In this document: in pieces, positions 1 through 6,867 of the stretch | Layout: every line of letters starts with the position of its first letter | How positions within the stretch are numbered: position 1 is the stretch's first letter | Assembly (NCBI GenBank): GCA_021647685.1 | Contig: JAKIUH010000225.1 | Coordinates: 1-7,183, forward strand | DNA from: Bacteroidales bacterium | GTDB taxonomy: Bacteria > Bacteroidota > Bacteroidia > Bacteroidales > NBLH01 | Direction of reading: 5' to 3' | DNA length: 7,183 bases | The notes under the pieces: generated by a model | Seen by the model: only the letters and a program-made list of their open reading frames with translations | The model's database searches: none | What the model was told of the DNA's origin: nothing | Position numbers and translations under genes: made by a program

Positions 1-188
1 AGTCCGTAATATGTTTGCGGTTTATTGCCTGTTTTTTCAAATAAATGATATGCCTCTGCTAAAGCTATAAGTGTAATTAACAGAAATACAACAACATATA
101 AATATTCATTAATTAAAATACCGCCCAACAGAACAATAACAAAAATCAAAGCAGACAAAGCTCTTTTTAACAAATTACGTTTCAACAT
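1..188 (-). CDS. cdsA: Phosphatidate cytidylyltransferase CdsA, N-terminal part (cut by window edge)
   Basis: CdsA makes CDP-diacylglycerol from phosphatidate and CTP at the inner membrane, the entry step to bacterial phospholipids. I translated the reverse strand from the ATG at 188-186: 62 complete codons, open to the left edge, starting MLKRNLLKRALSAL. The basic N-terminus, two hydrophobic segments (about residues 10-24 and 28-44) and the following A-E-A-Y-H-L-F-E-K-T-G-N-K-P-Q stretch match the start of Bacteroidota CdsA proteins, which typically read E-F/Y-x-L-x-E-K-A-G-x-x-P-Q here. The catalytic C-terminal signature lies outside the window, so activity cannot be judged. The start is only 5 bases after the stop of the DUF2007-repeat frame on the same strand, so the two are probably co-transcribed. 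No Shine-Dalgarno sequence is seen, as usual in Bacteroidota. The call rests on recalled family similarity, not on a search. Confidence 0.85.
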   Translation of the reverse strand, partial: MLKRNLLKRALSALIFVIVLLGGILINEYLYVVVFLLITLIALAEAYHLFEKTGNKPQTYYG

Positions 189-193
189 GTCAA

Positions 194-1363
194 CTATAGT
201 TTTGCTATCAGATTTTGAGCTTTCTTAAGATAATCTTTTTCTGTATATAACTCAATTTCACCGAGTAAAAATGTTGTATCTTTATCGTTAATAATAACTG
301 AAGGTATTCCGGCTTCTTCTAAAATGCTTTTATGAAACAGTGCATTTGCTATATCGGAATATGTTTTAAGCACTACCCATTCTTTATTTTCAGCTAAATA
401 TTTATTTGCAGTTTCAATATCATTTTCTTTTACAAATAACTGAATTTTTCCGTTGTCTTTTTTAATAAGTGCTTTTATTTTTTTTGAAAACAAAAGTTCT
501 TCTGCTTTTTCAATTTTACTTAACGAATCAAATTCTTTAAATAATTTATAATTTTTGAGTTCTGAAATATATTTTTTTGCTTTGTCCGAATCATCATTTT
601 TAACATAGATACTTATAGTTTCCAAATGATAATCTGAATCTTTTTTCTTGATTACAATAGTATTAATAAGGTTTTCGGCAAGCAAATCAACATAATATTT
701 TGTTTGTCTTACTTTATTGCAAATCAGCACTCTTGACCAATCTTTTAATTCTTTGCCTGTCAAATACGGGATTGTTTTTTCAACATCTTTATTTTCAACA
801 TAGAGTTCATAATTATCTAAAATGTATTTTTGACTTTCTTTCCTTTTAAGAATGGTTTTTATTCCGGTATTCTGCAATACTTTTTGAAATAACAAAACAG
901 GTTTTAAATCAACAAATGAGTTAATTTTTGTTAAACCGTCAAAATCATCAATTAAAGCACGTGCTTTTTTTTCATTGTTTTTTTGCATCTCTTCCATTGC
1001 TTTTAATCCCATAGGAGTTGCGGCATTATCTAAACCCAACATATTGGCAGCAACATTCATCATAATTGCACCAATTGCAGGATCATCTTTTTTTAATTCA
1101 GGAAATAATTTATCAAAAAATGGGCCAATTAATTTGGAAAAGATTTTTACCACACCTCCTTTTTCTCCTATTTTCATCAAACCCAGCCAAAGGGTAAGTA
1201 CCCCGGTTAATCCCAATGAAATTTCAAAACCAGTTTTTGCCATATCAAAAGTTGATGAAACCATATTTGGAAAAACATCTACATCTCCAAAAAATATTAA
1301 GCGAATAAGTGCTACAATAAAAGCAATCAGGAAAAAAGCTATCCAAATGTAATTTAAAGCCAT
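194..1363 (-). CDS. Chimeric frame: SpmA-like Gate-domain N-terminus joined to a multi-repeat DUF2007-like protein
   Basis: This 389-residue open frame reads as two proteins. Residues 1-127 are the start of a SpmA-type (nucleoside recognition/Gate) membrane protein: a hydrophobic helix at about 4-26, a second at about 44-66, then the conserved block NMLGLDNAATPMGLKAM (107-123). Bacteroidota SpmA, usually an SpmA-SpmB fusion, is about 400 residues and continues with many more membrane helices; none follow here. From about residue 131 the protein is soluble, Lys/Glu-rich and built of DUF2007-like repeats (see the repeat entry), ending A-K-L at the TAG at 196-194. DUF2007 (putative signal-transducing domain) has no settled function; SpmA function in non-sporulating Bacteroidota is also unclear. 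The C-terminal part is followed 5 bases later by cdsA, so it looks like cdsA's native upstream partner. The start at 1363 matches the usual SpmA beginning MALNYIWIAFFLIAF. I think the frame is not one natural gene: the SpmA part lacks most of its membrane domain and the DUF2007 part begins in mid-repeat. Confidence 0.8.
   Translation of the reverse strand: MALNYIWIAFFLIAFIVALIRLIFFGDVDVFPNMVSSTFDMAKTGFEISLGLTGVLTLWLGLMKIGEKGGVVKIFSKLIGPFFDKLFPELKKDDPAIGAIMMNVAANMLGLDNAATPMGLKAMEEMQKNNEKKARALIDDFDGLTKINSFVDLKPVLLFQKVLQNTGIKTILKRKESQKYILDNYELYVENKDVEKTIPYLTGKELKDWSRVLICNKVRQTKYYVDLLAENLINTIVIKKKDSDYHLETISIYVKNDDSDKAKKYISELKNYKLFKEFDSLSKIEKAEELLFSKKIKALIKKDNGKIQLFVKENDIETANKYLAENKEWVVLKTYSDIANALFHKSILEEAGIPSVIINDKDTTFLLGEIELYTEKDYLKKAQNLIAKL
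200..967 (-). repeat. Four tandem ~60-residue DUF2007-like repeats plus the tail of a fifth
   Basis: The soluble part of the 194-1363 frame aligns to itself by eye. Repeat 1 is about residues 143-203, repeat 2 is 208-268, repeat 3 is 272-326 (about five residues shorter) and repeat 4 is 329-388. Each has the order: aromatic/hydrophobic strand, helix, a G-I-x-[TS]-x-[IV]-like strand, a variable loop, then [IEQ]-L-[YF]-V/T-x-[KE]-x-D and a K-A-x-x-x-[IL] helix. Compare TGIKTILKRK (166-175) with AGIPSVIIND (351-360), and YELYVENKDVEKTIPYL (185-201) with IELYTEKDYLKKAQNLI (370-386). Residues 128-142 (K-N-N-E-K-K-A-R-A-L-I-D-D-F-D) match the end of such a repeat, so a fifth copy is cut at the junction. 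The matches are structural more than identical, so the repeats are old rather than recent DNA duplications. The DUF2007 assignment is from the pattern of repeat 4 and is moderate. Confidence 0.65.
974..982 (-). other. Left chimera breakpoint, 9-mer AAAAACAAT (Lys-Asn-Asn codons)
   Basis: Read on the minus strand, codons 128-130 of the frame are AAA AAC AAT. Upstream of them the protein is SpmA-like; downstream (from Glu131) it is a DUF2007-like repeat tail. K-N-N fits both partners: SpmA proteins often read M-Q-x-N-N-P here, and the repeats often read [VE]-K-N-D/N before the last helix. This makes the 9-mer the likely overlap at which the two genes were joined. The same 9-mer in the same codon phase lies at the other chimera, 6859-6867. 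Exact breakpoint placement within about 10 bases is inference. Confidence 0.6.
974..1363 (-). pseudogene. spmA: 5' fragment of a spmA-like gene (first ~130 codons)
   Basis: This is the SpmA-like portion of the chimeric frame. It keeps the N-terminal helix, the G-F-E-I-S-L-G-L-T-G-V-L-T-L-W-L-G-L-M-K-I-G-E-K-G-G stretch (about 45-70), the P-F-F-D-K-L-F-P-E-L segment (81-90) and the D-P-A-I-G-A-I-M-M-N block leading to NMLGLDNAATPMG. These are the best conserved parts of the family. The similarity stops after M-Q-K-N-N at residues 126-130, where family members normally go on with Pro/Lys and then the next membrane helices. About 280 residues of the expected protein are missing. It is divergent from the efflux operon across a 109-base spacer, which may be a native arrangement. 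Confidence 0.75.
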
Positions 1364-1413
1364 AATAATATTTTATCTAAAATCCGAGTAAAAATAATTA
1401 AAATATTGATTTA

Positions 1414-1445
1414 TTAGAAAATTTTTATGCTTATTCATATATTTG
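1414..1445 (+). promoter_or_regulatory. Candidate Bacteroidota-type promoter of the efflux operon
   Basis: The 109-base divergent spacer (1364-1472) is very AT-rich. TATATTTG at 1438-1445 is a full match to the Bacteroidota -7 consensus TAnnTTTG. TTAG at 1414-1417 is 20 bases upstream and is a weak match to the -33 TTTG element. Transcription would start around 1450-1455 and leave a leader of about 20 bases before the adaptor ATG at 1473. No regulator binding repeat was recognised in the spacer, and no equivalent box was found on the minus strand for the spmA-like start at 1363. In so AT-rich a spacer a chance match is possible. Confidence 0.45.
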
Positions 1446-1472
1446 CATTCGATAATACTTTAATATAAAATT

Positions 1473-2627
1473 ATGTACCCAAAACTTATTTATTCTTCAA
1501 AAAAATTTTTTTTTGTTTTGATATTTGTTGCTTTCTTCTCATGCAATAATGATAAAAACCAACAAGCACCACCACTCAAAGTAAAAGTAATAAAGCTAAT
1601 TCAAAAGCAGGTGCCTATTTATCAGACTTATGTAGGACAGGTGTTTGGCTATAAAGATATCCCTATTAGAGCACGCGTAGATGGATATTTAATGGGAATT
1701 CACTTTAAGGAAGGCGGTCGTGTAAAAAAAGGTCAATTGCTCTATTCAATAGACCCCCAGCCTTATCAGGCAAAAGTAGCTGAATCTATGGGGCAATTAG
1801 CTAAAGCTAAAACTGAGTTGGTACGTGCCGATAATGAGTTAAAAAGAATACAACCTCTGGCTGATATGAATGCGGTTAGCCAAAGTGATTTAGATGCAGC
1901 AAAAGCTGAATATGATGCTGCACAAGCATCGGTTGAAGCAGCCGAAGCAAATTTACGACTTACGAAAATCAATCTTAGCTATACGCGTATAAAGTCGCCT
2001 ATTTCCGGTTTAATTGGAAAATCGGAGGCAAAAGAAGGTGAATATGTGGGTAAGTCTCCTAATCCTGTTATTTTAAATACCGTTTCACGCATTGATACCA
2101 TTTTGGTAGAATTTTTTATTACAGAAGCTGAATATTTACGTTTTTTTAGAAAAATTAGTAAGTACAAGATCCCCGAATATGATAAAGATAATAACTTAGA
2201 ACTTATTCTTGCTGATGGTTCGGTACATGATTATAAGGGAAAAATTAATTTTATTAATCGCAATGTAGATCCAAAAACAGGAGCTATTCTTGTGCAAGCA
2301 TCTTTTCCAAATCCTAAGCGTTTAATTCGTCCCGGACAATATGCAAAAGTCAAAGCTCTTGTTGATATTGCCGATAGTGCATTAATTGTTCCGCAAAGGT
2401 GTGTTAAAGAATTACAGGGGCAATATTCTGTATTTATAGTCAATCAAGAAAATAAGATAGAAAATCGTCAAATCGCAGTTTCCGGTTTTTATCAAGATTA
2501 TTATATAGTTTCTTCAGGTTTACGTGCTAATGAAAAAGTTGTTTTTGAGGGTATTCAAAAGTTGGTTCCGGATATGGCGGTTCTACCTGAAATTGTAAAA
2601 TTTAATACTCAATCACCCAATAAATAG
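1473..2627 (+). CDS. RND efflux periplasmic adaptor (membrane fusion protein, AcrA/MexA type)
   Basis: This 384-residue lipoprotein adaptor links the inner-membrane RND pump to the outer-membrane channel. Domains in order: basic then hydrophobic signal peptide (about 8-23) with Cys24 in AFFSC, a loose lipobox (Phe at -3) of a kind accepted in Bacteroidota; first lipoyl half with GYLMGIHFKEGGRVKKGQLL (71-90) and IDPQPY; alpha-helical hairpin about 97-167, Ala/Lys/Glu-rich and coiled-coil-like; second lipoyl half YTRIKSPISGLIGKSEAKEG (170-189); beta-barrel about 200-300 with NVDPKTGAILVQASFPNP; membrane-proximal domain to about 372. Length is normal for the family (about 370-400). The ATG at 1473 is the only start that keeps the signal peptide; an upstream ATG near 1427 soon meets a stop. 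No Shine-Dalgarno is seen. The stop is 3 bases before the pump gene's ATG, so the two are translationally close. An A7T9 run lies inside the signal-peptide codons (1499-1514). Confidence 0.95.
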   Translation: MYPKLIYSSKKFFFVLIFVAFFSCNNDKNQQAPPLKVKVIKLIQKQVPIYQTYVGQVFGYKDIPIRARVDGYLMGIHFKEGGRVKKGQLLYSIDPQPYQAKVAESMGQLAKAKTELVRADNELKRIQPLADMNAVSQSDLDAAKAEYDAAQASVEAAEANLRLTKINLSYTRIKSPISGLIGKSEAKEGEYVGKSPNPVILNTVSRIDTILVEFFITEAEYLRFFRKISKYKIPEYDKDNNLELILADGSVHDYKGKINFINRNVDPKTGAILVQASFPNPKRLIRPGQYAKVKALVDIADSALIVPQRCVKELQGQYSVFIVNQENKIENRQIAVSGFYQDYYIVSSGLRANEKVVFEGIQKLVPDMAVLPEIVKFNTQSPNK

Positions 2628-2630
2628 ATT

Positions 2631-5600
2631 ATGGAAGAAAAGAAAGGTAATTTTTTTGTCCACAGACCTATTGTGGCTATGGTGATTGCAATAATTATTG
2701 TGATTGTCGGTTTAATAAGCCTTTTAGGTTTACCCATTGAGCAATACCCCAATCTAACCCCGCCCATTGTTCAAGTAAGAGCTGCATATACCGGTGCTAA
2801 TGCTTTGAATGTAGAAGAGTCGGTTGCAACACCATTAGAACAAAAAATAAATGGTGTGGATAATATGATTTACATGAAGTCCACAAATGCCAACGATGGA
2901 AGCATGAATATCCAAGTATCGTTTGAGGTAGGTACGGACCCTGATATGAATACAGTGCTTACACAAAATCGTGTATCTGCTGCTTCAGCAAAATTACCTG
3001 CTGCAGTTATAAAGTTAGGAGTTACCACCCAAAAATCTTTGCCCAGCATTTTAATGCTTATTACCTTAACTTCTGACGGGCGGTATGATCAAAATTTTTT
3101 GGGGAATTATGCATTAATCAATATTAGTGATCAACTGGCGCGAATAAAAGGCATAGGAAGTGTAAATGTTTTAGGAGCATCGGAGTATTCCATGCGTATA
3201 TGGATTAAGCCGGATCGTCTTTCGCAAATGGGAATTACCGTACCGGAAATTATAAATGCCATTAATGAACAAAATGTATTGGTTCCGGGGGGTAAATTTG
3301 GTGCTGAACCGGCTACTTCCGGTACTGAATTTACATATACTGTGCGTATGCCTGAACGCTTTAATTCACCGGAGGCTTTTGGTGAAATTGTAATTCGTAC
3401 AGAACCAAATGGAGCCCAAGTAAAATTAAAAGATATTGCCACTATTAATTTGGGTGTAGAAACATACAATGCTTTCACCCGTTTTAACGGGAAAACTTGT
3501 TCAATCATAGCATTGTATCAAGCTCCGGGTTCTAATGCTGTTGCATTGAAAGAAAAAGTGATTGAAGAAATGGAGCGTTTAAAACTTGATTTTCCCGAGT
3601 CGGTAAAATATACTGTTTCCATGGACACGGTTGCTCCTATAACAGCAGGAATTAAAGATATTGTAATCACATTATTTGAAGCTCTTTTCTTAGTTATTTT
3701 GGTGGTTTTTATTTTTATTCAGGATTGGCGTGCGACTTTAATACCAACGATTGCTATTCCTGTTTCACTGGTAGGTGCTTTTATATTTTTTCCGGTTTTA
3801 GGCTTTACTATTAATGTACTTTCATTATTGGGTTTAGTATTAGCAATTGGTATTGTGGTTGATGATGCGATAGTTGTGGTAGAAGCAGTACAGGTAAATA
3901 TAGAGAGCGGAATGAGCACCAAAGAAGCTACGCTTGATGCTATGCGTAAAGTTACAGCACCAATAATTGCTACTACTTTGGTTTTGGTGGCAGTATTTAT
4001 TCCTGTTGCGGGAATGGCCGGTATCACCGGAAGACTTTATCAACAATTTGCCATTACTATTGCTGTTTCGGTACTTGTTTCTTCTATTAATGCCCTTACA
4101 TTAAGTCCTGCACTTTGTTCTATTTTATTAAAAAAGCCGGTTAAATATAAAGGGTTTTTAGGTAAATTTTTCGGAAAATTTAATAATTGGATGGGACGTT
4201 CAACCAATTCATATATGAGTTTTACGAATGTTGTAACTCGAAAATTAAAACGAAGTGCTGTTTTTATTGTGCTGATTACTGTTGCTGCCGGATTATTTGG
4301 AAAAATGGTTCCCGGAGGATTTATTCCGGAAGAAGATATGGGCTATTTTTTTGTAAATTATCAATTACCGGATGCTGCTTCATTGCAACGCTCTGATGTT
4401 ATAGCAAAAAAGATTGAAGAAATTGTAATGAAAAATCCTGATGTGCAATATGTTACTAATGCAACCGGTTTTTCAATGCTTTCAGGTGCTATGGCGACTA
4501 ATACAGGTTTTATATTTGCCAGCTTAAAACCTTGGGACGATAGAGAAAACACCGTTAAAGAAATTATCCAAAGTATTAATATTCAATTATCAAAAGCAAT
4601 AAATGGGGCAGAGGCTTTTGCTTTTGGTCCACCCGCAATACCCGGTTTGGGTAATGGTTCGGGTTTTAGCATAATGATACAAGATAAAGGCGGAAACACG
4701 CCTCAATATCTTGCATCTAATCTGGCAAAATTTATAAAAACAGCTAATGAACGACCCGAAATTTCACGTGCGTTTTCTACATTTCAGGCTTCAGTTCCGC
4801 AAAGATATATGGATATTGATAAAGAAAAAGCACTAAAATTAGGAATTAGACTCAGTGATTTGTATTCAACTGTAGGTGCTTTTATGGGAGGTGCTTATGT
4901 GAATGACTTTACGCGTTTTGGTCGATTATATAAAACTTATATTCAGGCAGAACCGAAATATAGAAATAAGGTTTCGGATATTAATAATTTTTTTATTGAA
5001 AATAAAAGTGGGGATATGGTGCCTTTGGCAACACTGGTTAATGTTAAAAATATTAGTGGACCTGAATATACTACACGTTTTAATTTATATAGAGCCGCTG
5101 AAGTTACAGGAGCGCCTGCACCGGGTTATACATCGGCAGAGGCTATGGCGGCTTTGGAAGAACTTGCAAAAAATGTTTTACCGTCAGACATGGATTACTC
5201 TTGGAACGCTATGTCTTTTCAAGAAAAAAAAGCTTCGGGTTCTTTAGCCATGATTATGACCTTTTCTTTAGTTTTTGTGTTTTTAATTTTAGCGGCACAA
5301 TATGAAAGTTGGTCTTTGCCTTTAAGTATTTTACTTGGAACACCTTTTGCTATCTTTGGTGCTTTATTGGCATTATGGTTGGCTCGTTTGGGAAGCACTA
5401 CCTTTGAAAATAATATTTTTGCACAGGTTTCATTTGTGATGTTAATTGGAATGGCTGCAAAAAATGCTATTTTGATTGTTGAATTTGCTAATGATGAATT
5501 TAAAAACGGTTTAAGTCTGTTTGATGCTGCTATTAAAGCTGCTAAATCACGCTTTCGTCCAATTTTAATGACTGCATTTTCATTTATTCTCGGAATTTTT

Positions 5601-5774
5601 CCGTTAGTTATAGCCAGTGGTTCTGGAGCAGAGGCGCGTAAAGTTATGGGAATGACTCTTTTGGGAGGAATGTCATTAGCTACTTTATTGGGTGTTTTTC
5701 TTTACCCAATGCTTTTTGTGGCTATTGGTAAACTATTCAAATACGAACAAAAAAGAGATGCTGATATACAGTAA
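2631..5774 (+). CDS. RND efflux pump permease, HAE1 family (AcrB/MexB type)
   Basis: This 1047-residue inner-membrane protein should form the trimeric drug/proton antiporter of the tripartite pump; AcrB is 1049 residues, so it is full length. Expected layout is present: transmembrane helix 1 (about 12-32), a large periplasmic loop with TPPIVQVRAAYTGAN and SVATPLEQKINGVD, helices 2-6 (about 342-495), helix 7 (about 542-560), the second periplasmic loop opening with PGGFIPEEDMGYFF, and helices 8-12 (about 872-1035). The proton relay is intact: Asp411-Asp412 in helix 4 (GIVVDDAIVVVEAV), Lys944 in helix 10 (GMAAKNAILIVEFA) and Arg974/Arg976 in RFRPILMT. FAFGPPAIPGLG is the usual HAE1 loop. By eye alignment, two AcrB pocket phenylalanines (F136, F178) are Ile and Leu here, so substrate range may differ. 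It starts 3 bases after the adaptor stop and is followed 22 bases later by the channel gene: one operon. Substrate cannot be named from sequence. Confidence 0.97.
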   Translation: MEEKKGNFFVHRPIVAMVIAIIIVIVGLISLLGLPIEQYPNLTPPIVQVRAAYTGANALNVEESVATPLEQKINGVDNMIYMKSTNANDGSMNIQVSFEVGTDPDMNTVLTQNRVSAASAKLPAAVIKLGVTTQKSLPSILMLITLTSDGRYDQNFLGNYALINISDQLARIKGIGSVNVLGASEYSMRIWIKPDRLSQMGITVPEIINAINEQNVLVPGGKFGAEPATSGTEFTYTVRMPERFNSPEAFGEIVIRTEPNGAQVKLKDIATINLGVETYNAFTRFNGKTCSIIALYQAPGSNAVALKEKVIEEMERLKLDFPESVKYTVSMDTVAPITAGIKDIVITLFEALFLVILVVFIFIQDWRATLIPTIAIPVSLVGAFIFFPVLGFTINVLSLLGLVLAIGIVVDDAIVVVEAVQVNIESGMSTKEATLDAMRKVTAPIIATTLVLVAVFIPVAGMAGITGRLYQQFAITIAVSVLVSSINALTLSPALCSILLKKPVKYKGFLGKFFGKFNNWMGRSTNSYMSFTNVVTRKLKRSAVFIVLITVAAGLFGKMVPGGFIPEEDMGYFFVNYQLPDAASLQRSDVIAKKIEEIVMKNPDVQYVTNATGFSMLSGAMATNTGFIFASLKPWDDRENTVKEIIQSINIQLSKAINGAEAFAFGPPAIPGLGNGSGFSIMIQDKGGNTPQYLASNLAKFIKTANERPEISRAFSTFQASVPQRYMDIDKEKALKLGIRLSDLYSTVGAFMGGAYVNDFTRFGRLYKTYIQAEPKYRNKVSDINNFFIENKSGDMVPLATLVNVKNISGPEYTTRFNLYRAAEVTGAPAPGYTSAEAMAALEELAKNVLPSDMDYSWNAMSFQEKKASGSLAMIMTFSLVFVFLILAAQYESWSLPLSILLGTPFAIFGALLALWLARLGSTTFENNIFAQVSFVMLIGMAAKNAILIVEFANDEFKNGLSLFDAAIKAAKSRFRPILMTAFSFILGIFPLVIASGSGAEARKVMGMTLLGGMSLATLLGVFLYPMLFVAIGKLFKYEQKRDADIQ

Positions 5775-5796
5775 TTTGTTTTAAAACGATAGAAAT

Positions 5797-6867
5797 ATGA
5801 AAAAAATTATATATCCGGTAATCTTGGTAATTCTATTTATAGCAAGTTGCAAAATGGGACCAAATTTTCAAAAACCGGTATTTAACTACCCTAATGCTTT
5901 TATCAACGATAGTTTAAAAGGCGATACCCTTGTTTATGATAGTATTTATAATGATTCTTTGATTAATCTTGCTTGGTGGGAATTGTTTCAAGACAGTAGT
6001 TTACAAAACCTTATAAAAAAGGCAGTAAACAATAATCAGGATTATTTGATTACAATATCACGCATAGAAGAAGCAAGAGCAGCATTAGGATATGTAAGGG
6101 CTGATTTGTATCCGAAAGTTGATATAAATGCAGAAGCAAAAAGCTCAAAAATGAACTTGTTAGGAACACCGGATAATGCTGCAGAACGTTTTTCTATTGC
6201 TCCTGTAATTTCTTGGGAAATAGATTTCTGGGGCAAAATACGACGGGCAACAGAATCTGCAAAGGCTTCGCTTTTAGCTGCCGAATATAATAAACAAAAA
6301 ATAATGATTAGCTTGATTTCCGATGTGATTAGTAATTATTTTTTGTTGTTGGATTATAAAGCAAGGCAAGATATTGCCCGAAAAACCTATGAGACGCGCA
6401 AAGAATATTTGGGTATAATTACTGCACGCTTTGAAAAAGGAGTAGTTCCAGAAATAGATGTAAATCAAGCTCAAATACAAGAGGCGCAAGCCGAGGCAGC
6501 TATATATATTTATGAACGCCTTATTAAAAAAACTGAGTATATCCTTCGTTTATTAATCGGTGAAAATCCGGGTGAGATTCTTACGCATATTAAATTGAGC
6601 GAACAAATTATTCCTCCTGAAATTCCTCCGGGCTTACCTTCACAATTAATAGAGCGTCGACCCGATATTCGTGAGGCAGAGCAATTATTGGCTGCTCAAA
6701 ATGCGCAAATTGGTGTAGCACAGGCTATGCGTTTTCCTTCGTTTAGCCTAACGGCAATGTTTGGTTTGGGAAGCAATGAATTAAACTCGTTAATATCGGC
6801 AGATGGCTTAATTTGGTCGGTTGGAGGACAAATGCTGGGTCCTTTGTTTAATTTTAATAAAAACAAT
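5797..6867 (+). pseudogene. 5' three-quarters of an RND outer-membrane factor gene
   Basis: This is the efflux-channel portion of the chimeric frame: both first-half helices and strand pair and most of the second half are recognisable, up to G-P-L-F-N-F-N-K-N. In relatives the next residues are charged (K-R/A-R-V-x-I-E) and begin the last long periplasmic helix. Here the sequence switches at 6859-6867. In the source genome this gene is probably complete elsewhere, continuing the adaptor-permease-channel operon. Confidence 0.7.

Noticed and set aside
975..1352. 125-codon open frame on the plus strand
   Set aside because: It is antisense to the conserved SpmA-like region, has low-complexity composition and no recognisable domain; a shadow frame.
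3131..4046. Several minus-strand open frames within the RND permease
   Set aside because: All overlap a full-length, well-conserved permease gene and read like antisense of membrane helices (Thr/Ile/Ala-rich).
4903..5247. 114-codon plus-strand frame inside the permease
   Set aside because: It is out of frame with the intact permease, with no family resemblance.
5775..5796. GTTTTAAAAC palindrome (5778-5787) between permease and channel genes as a terminator or operator
   Set aside because: It has no loop and no G+C stem, and lies in a 22-base gap within an operon; likely chance in AT-rich DNA.
974..6867. The block as an insertion sequence or transposon
   Set aside because: There is no transposase or integrase and no target duplication; the inverted match is only nine bases and lies inside coding sequence.
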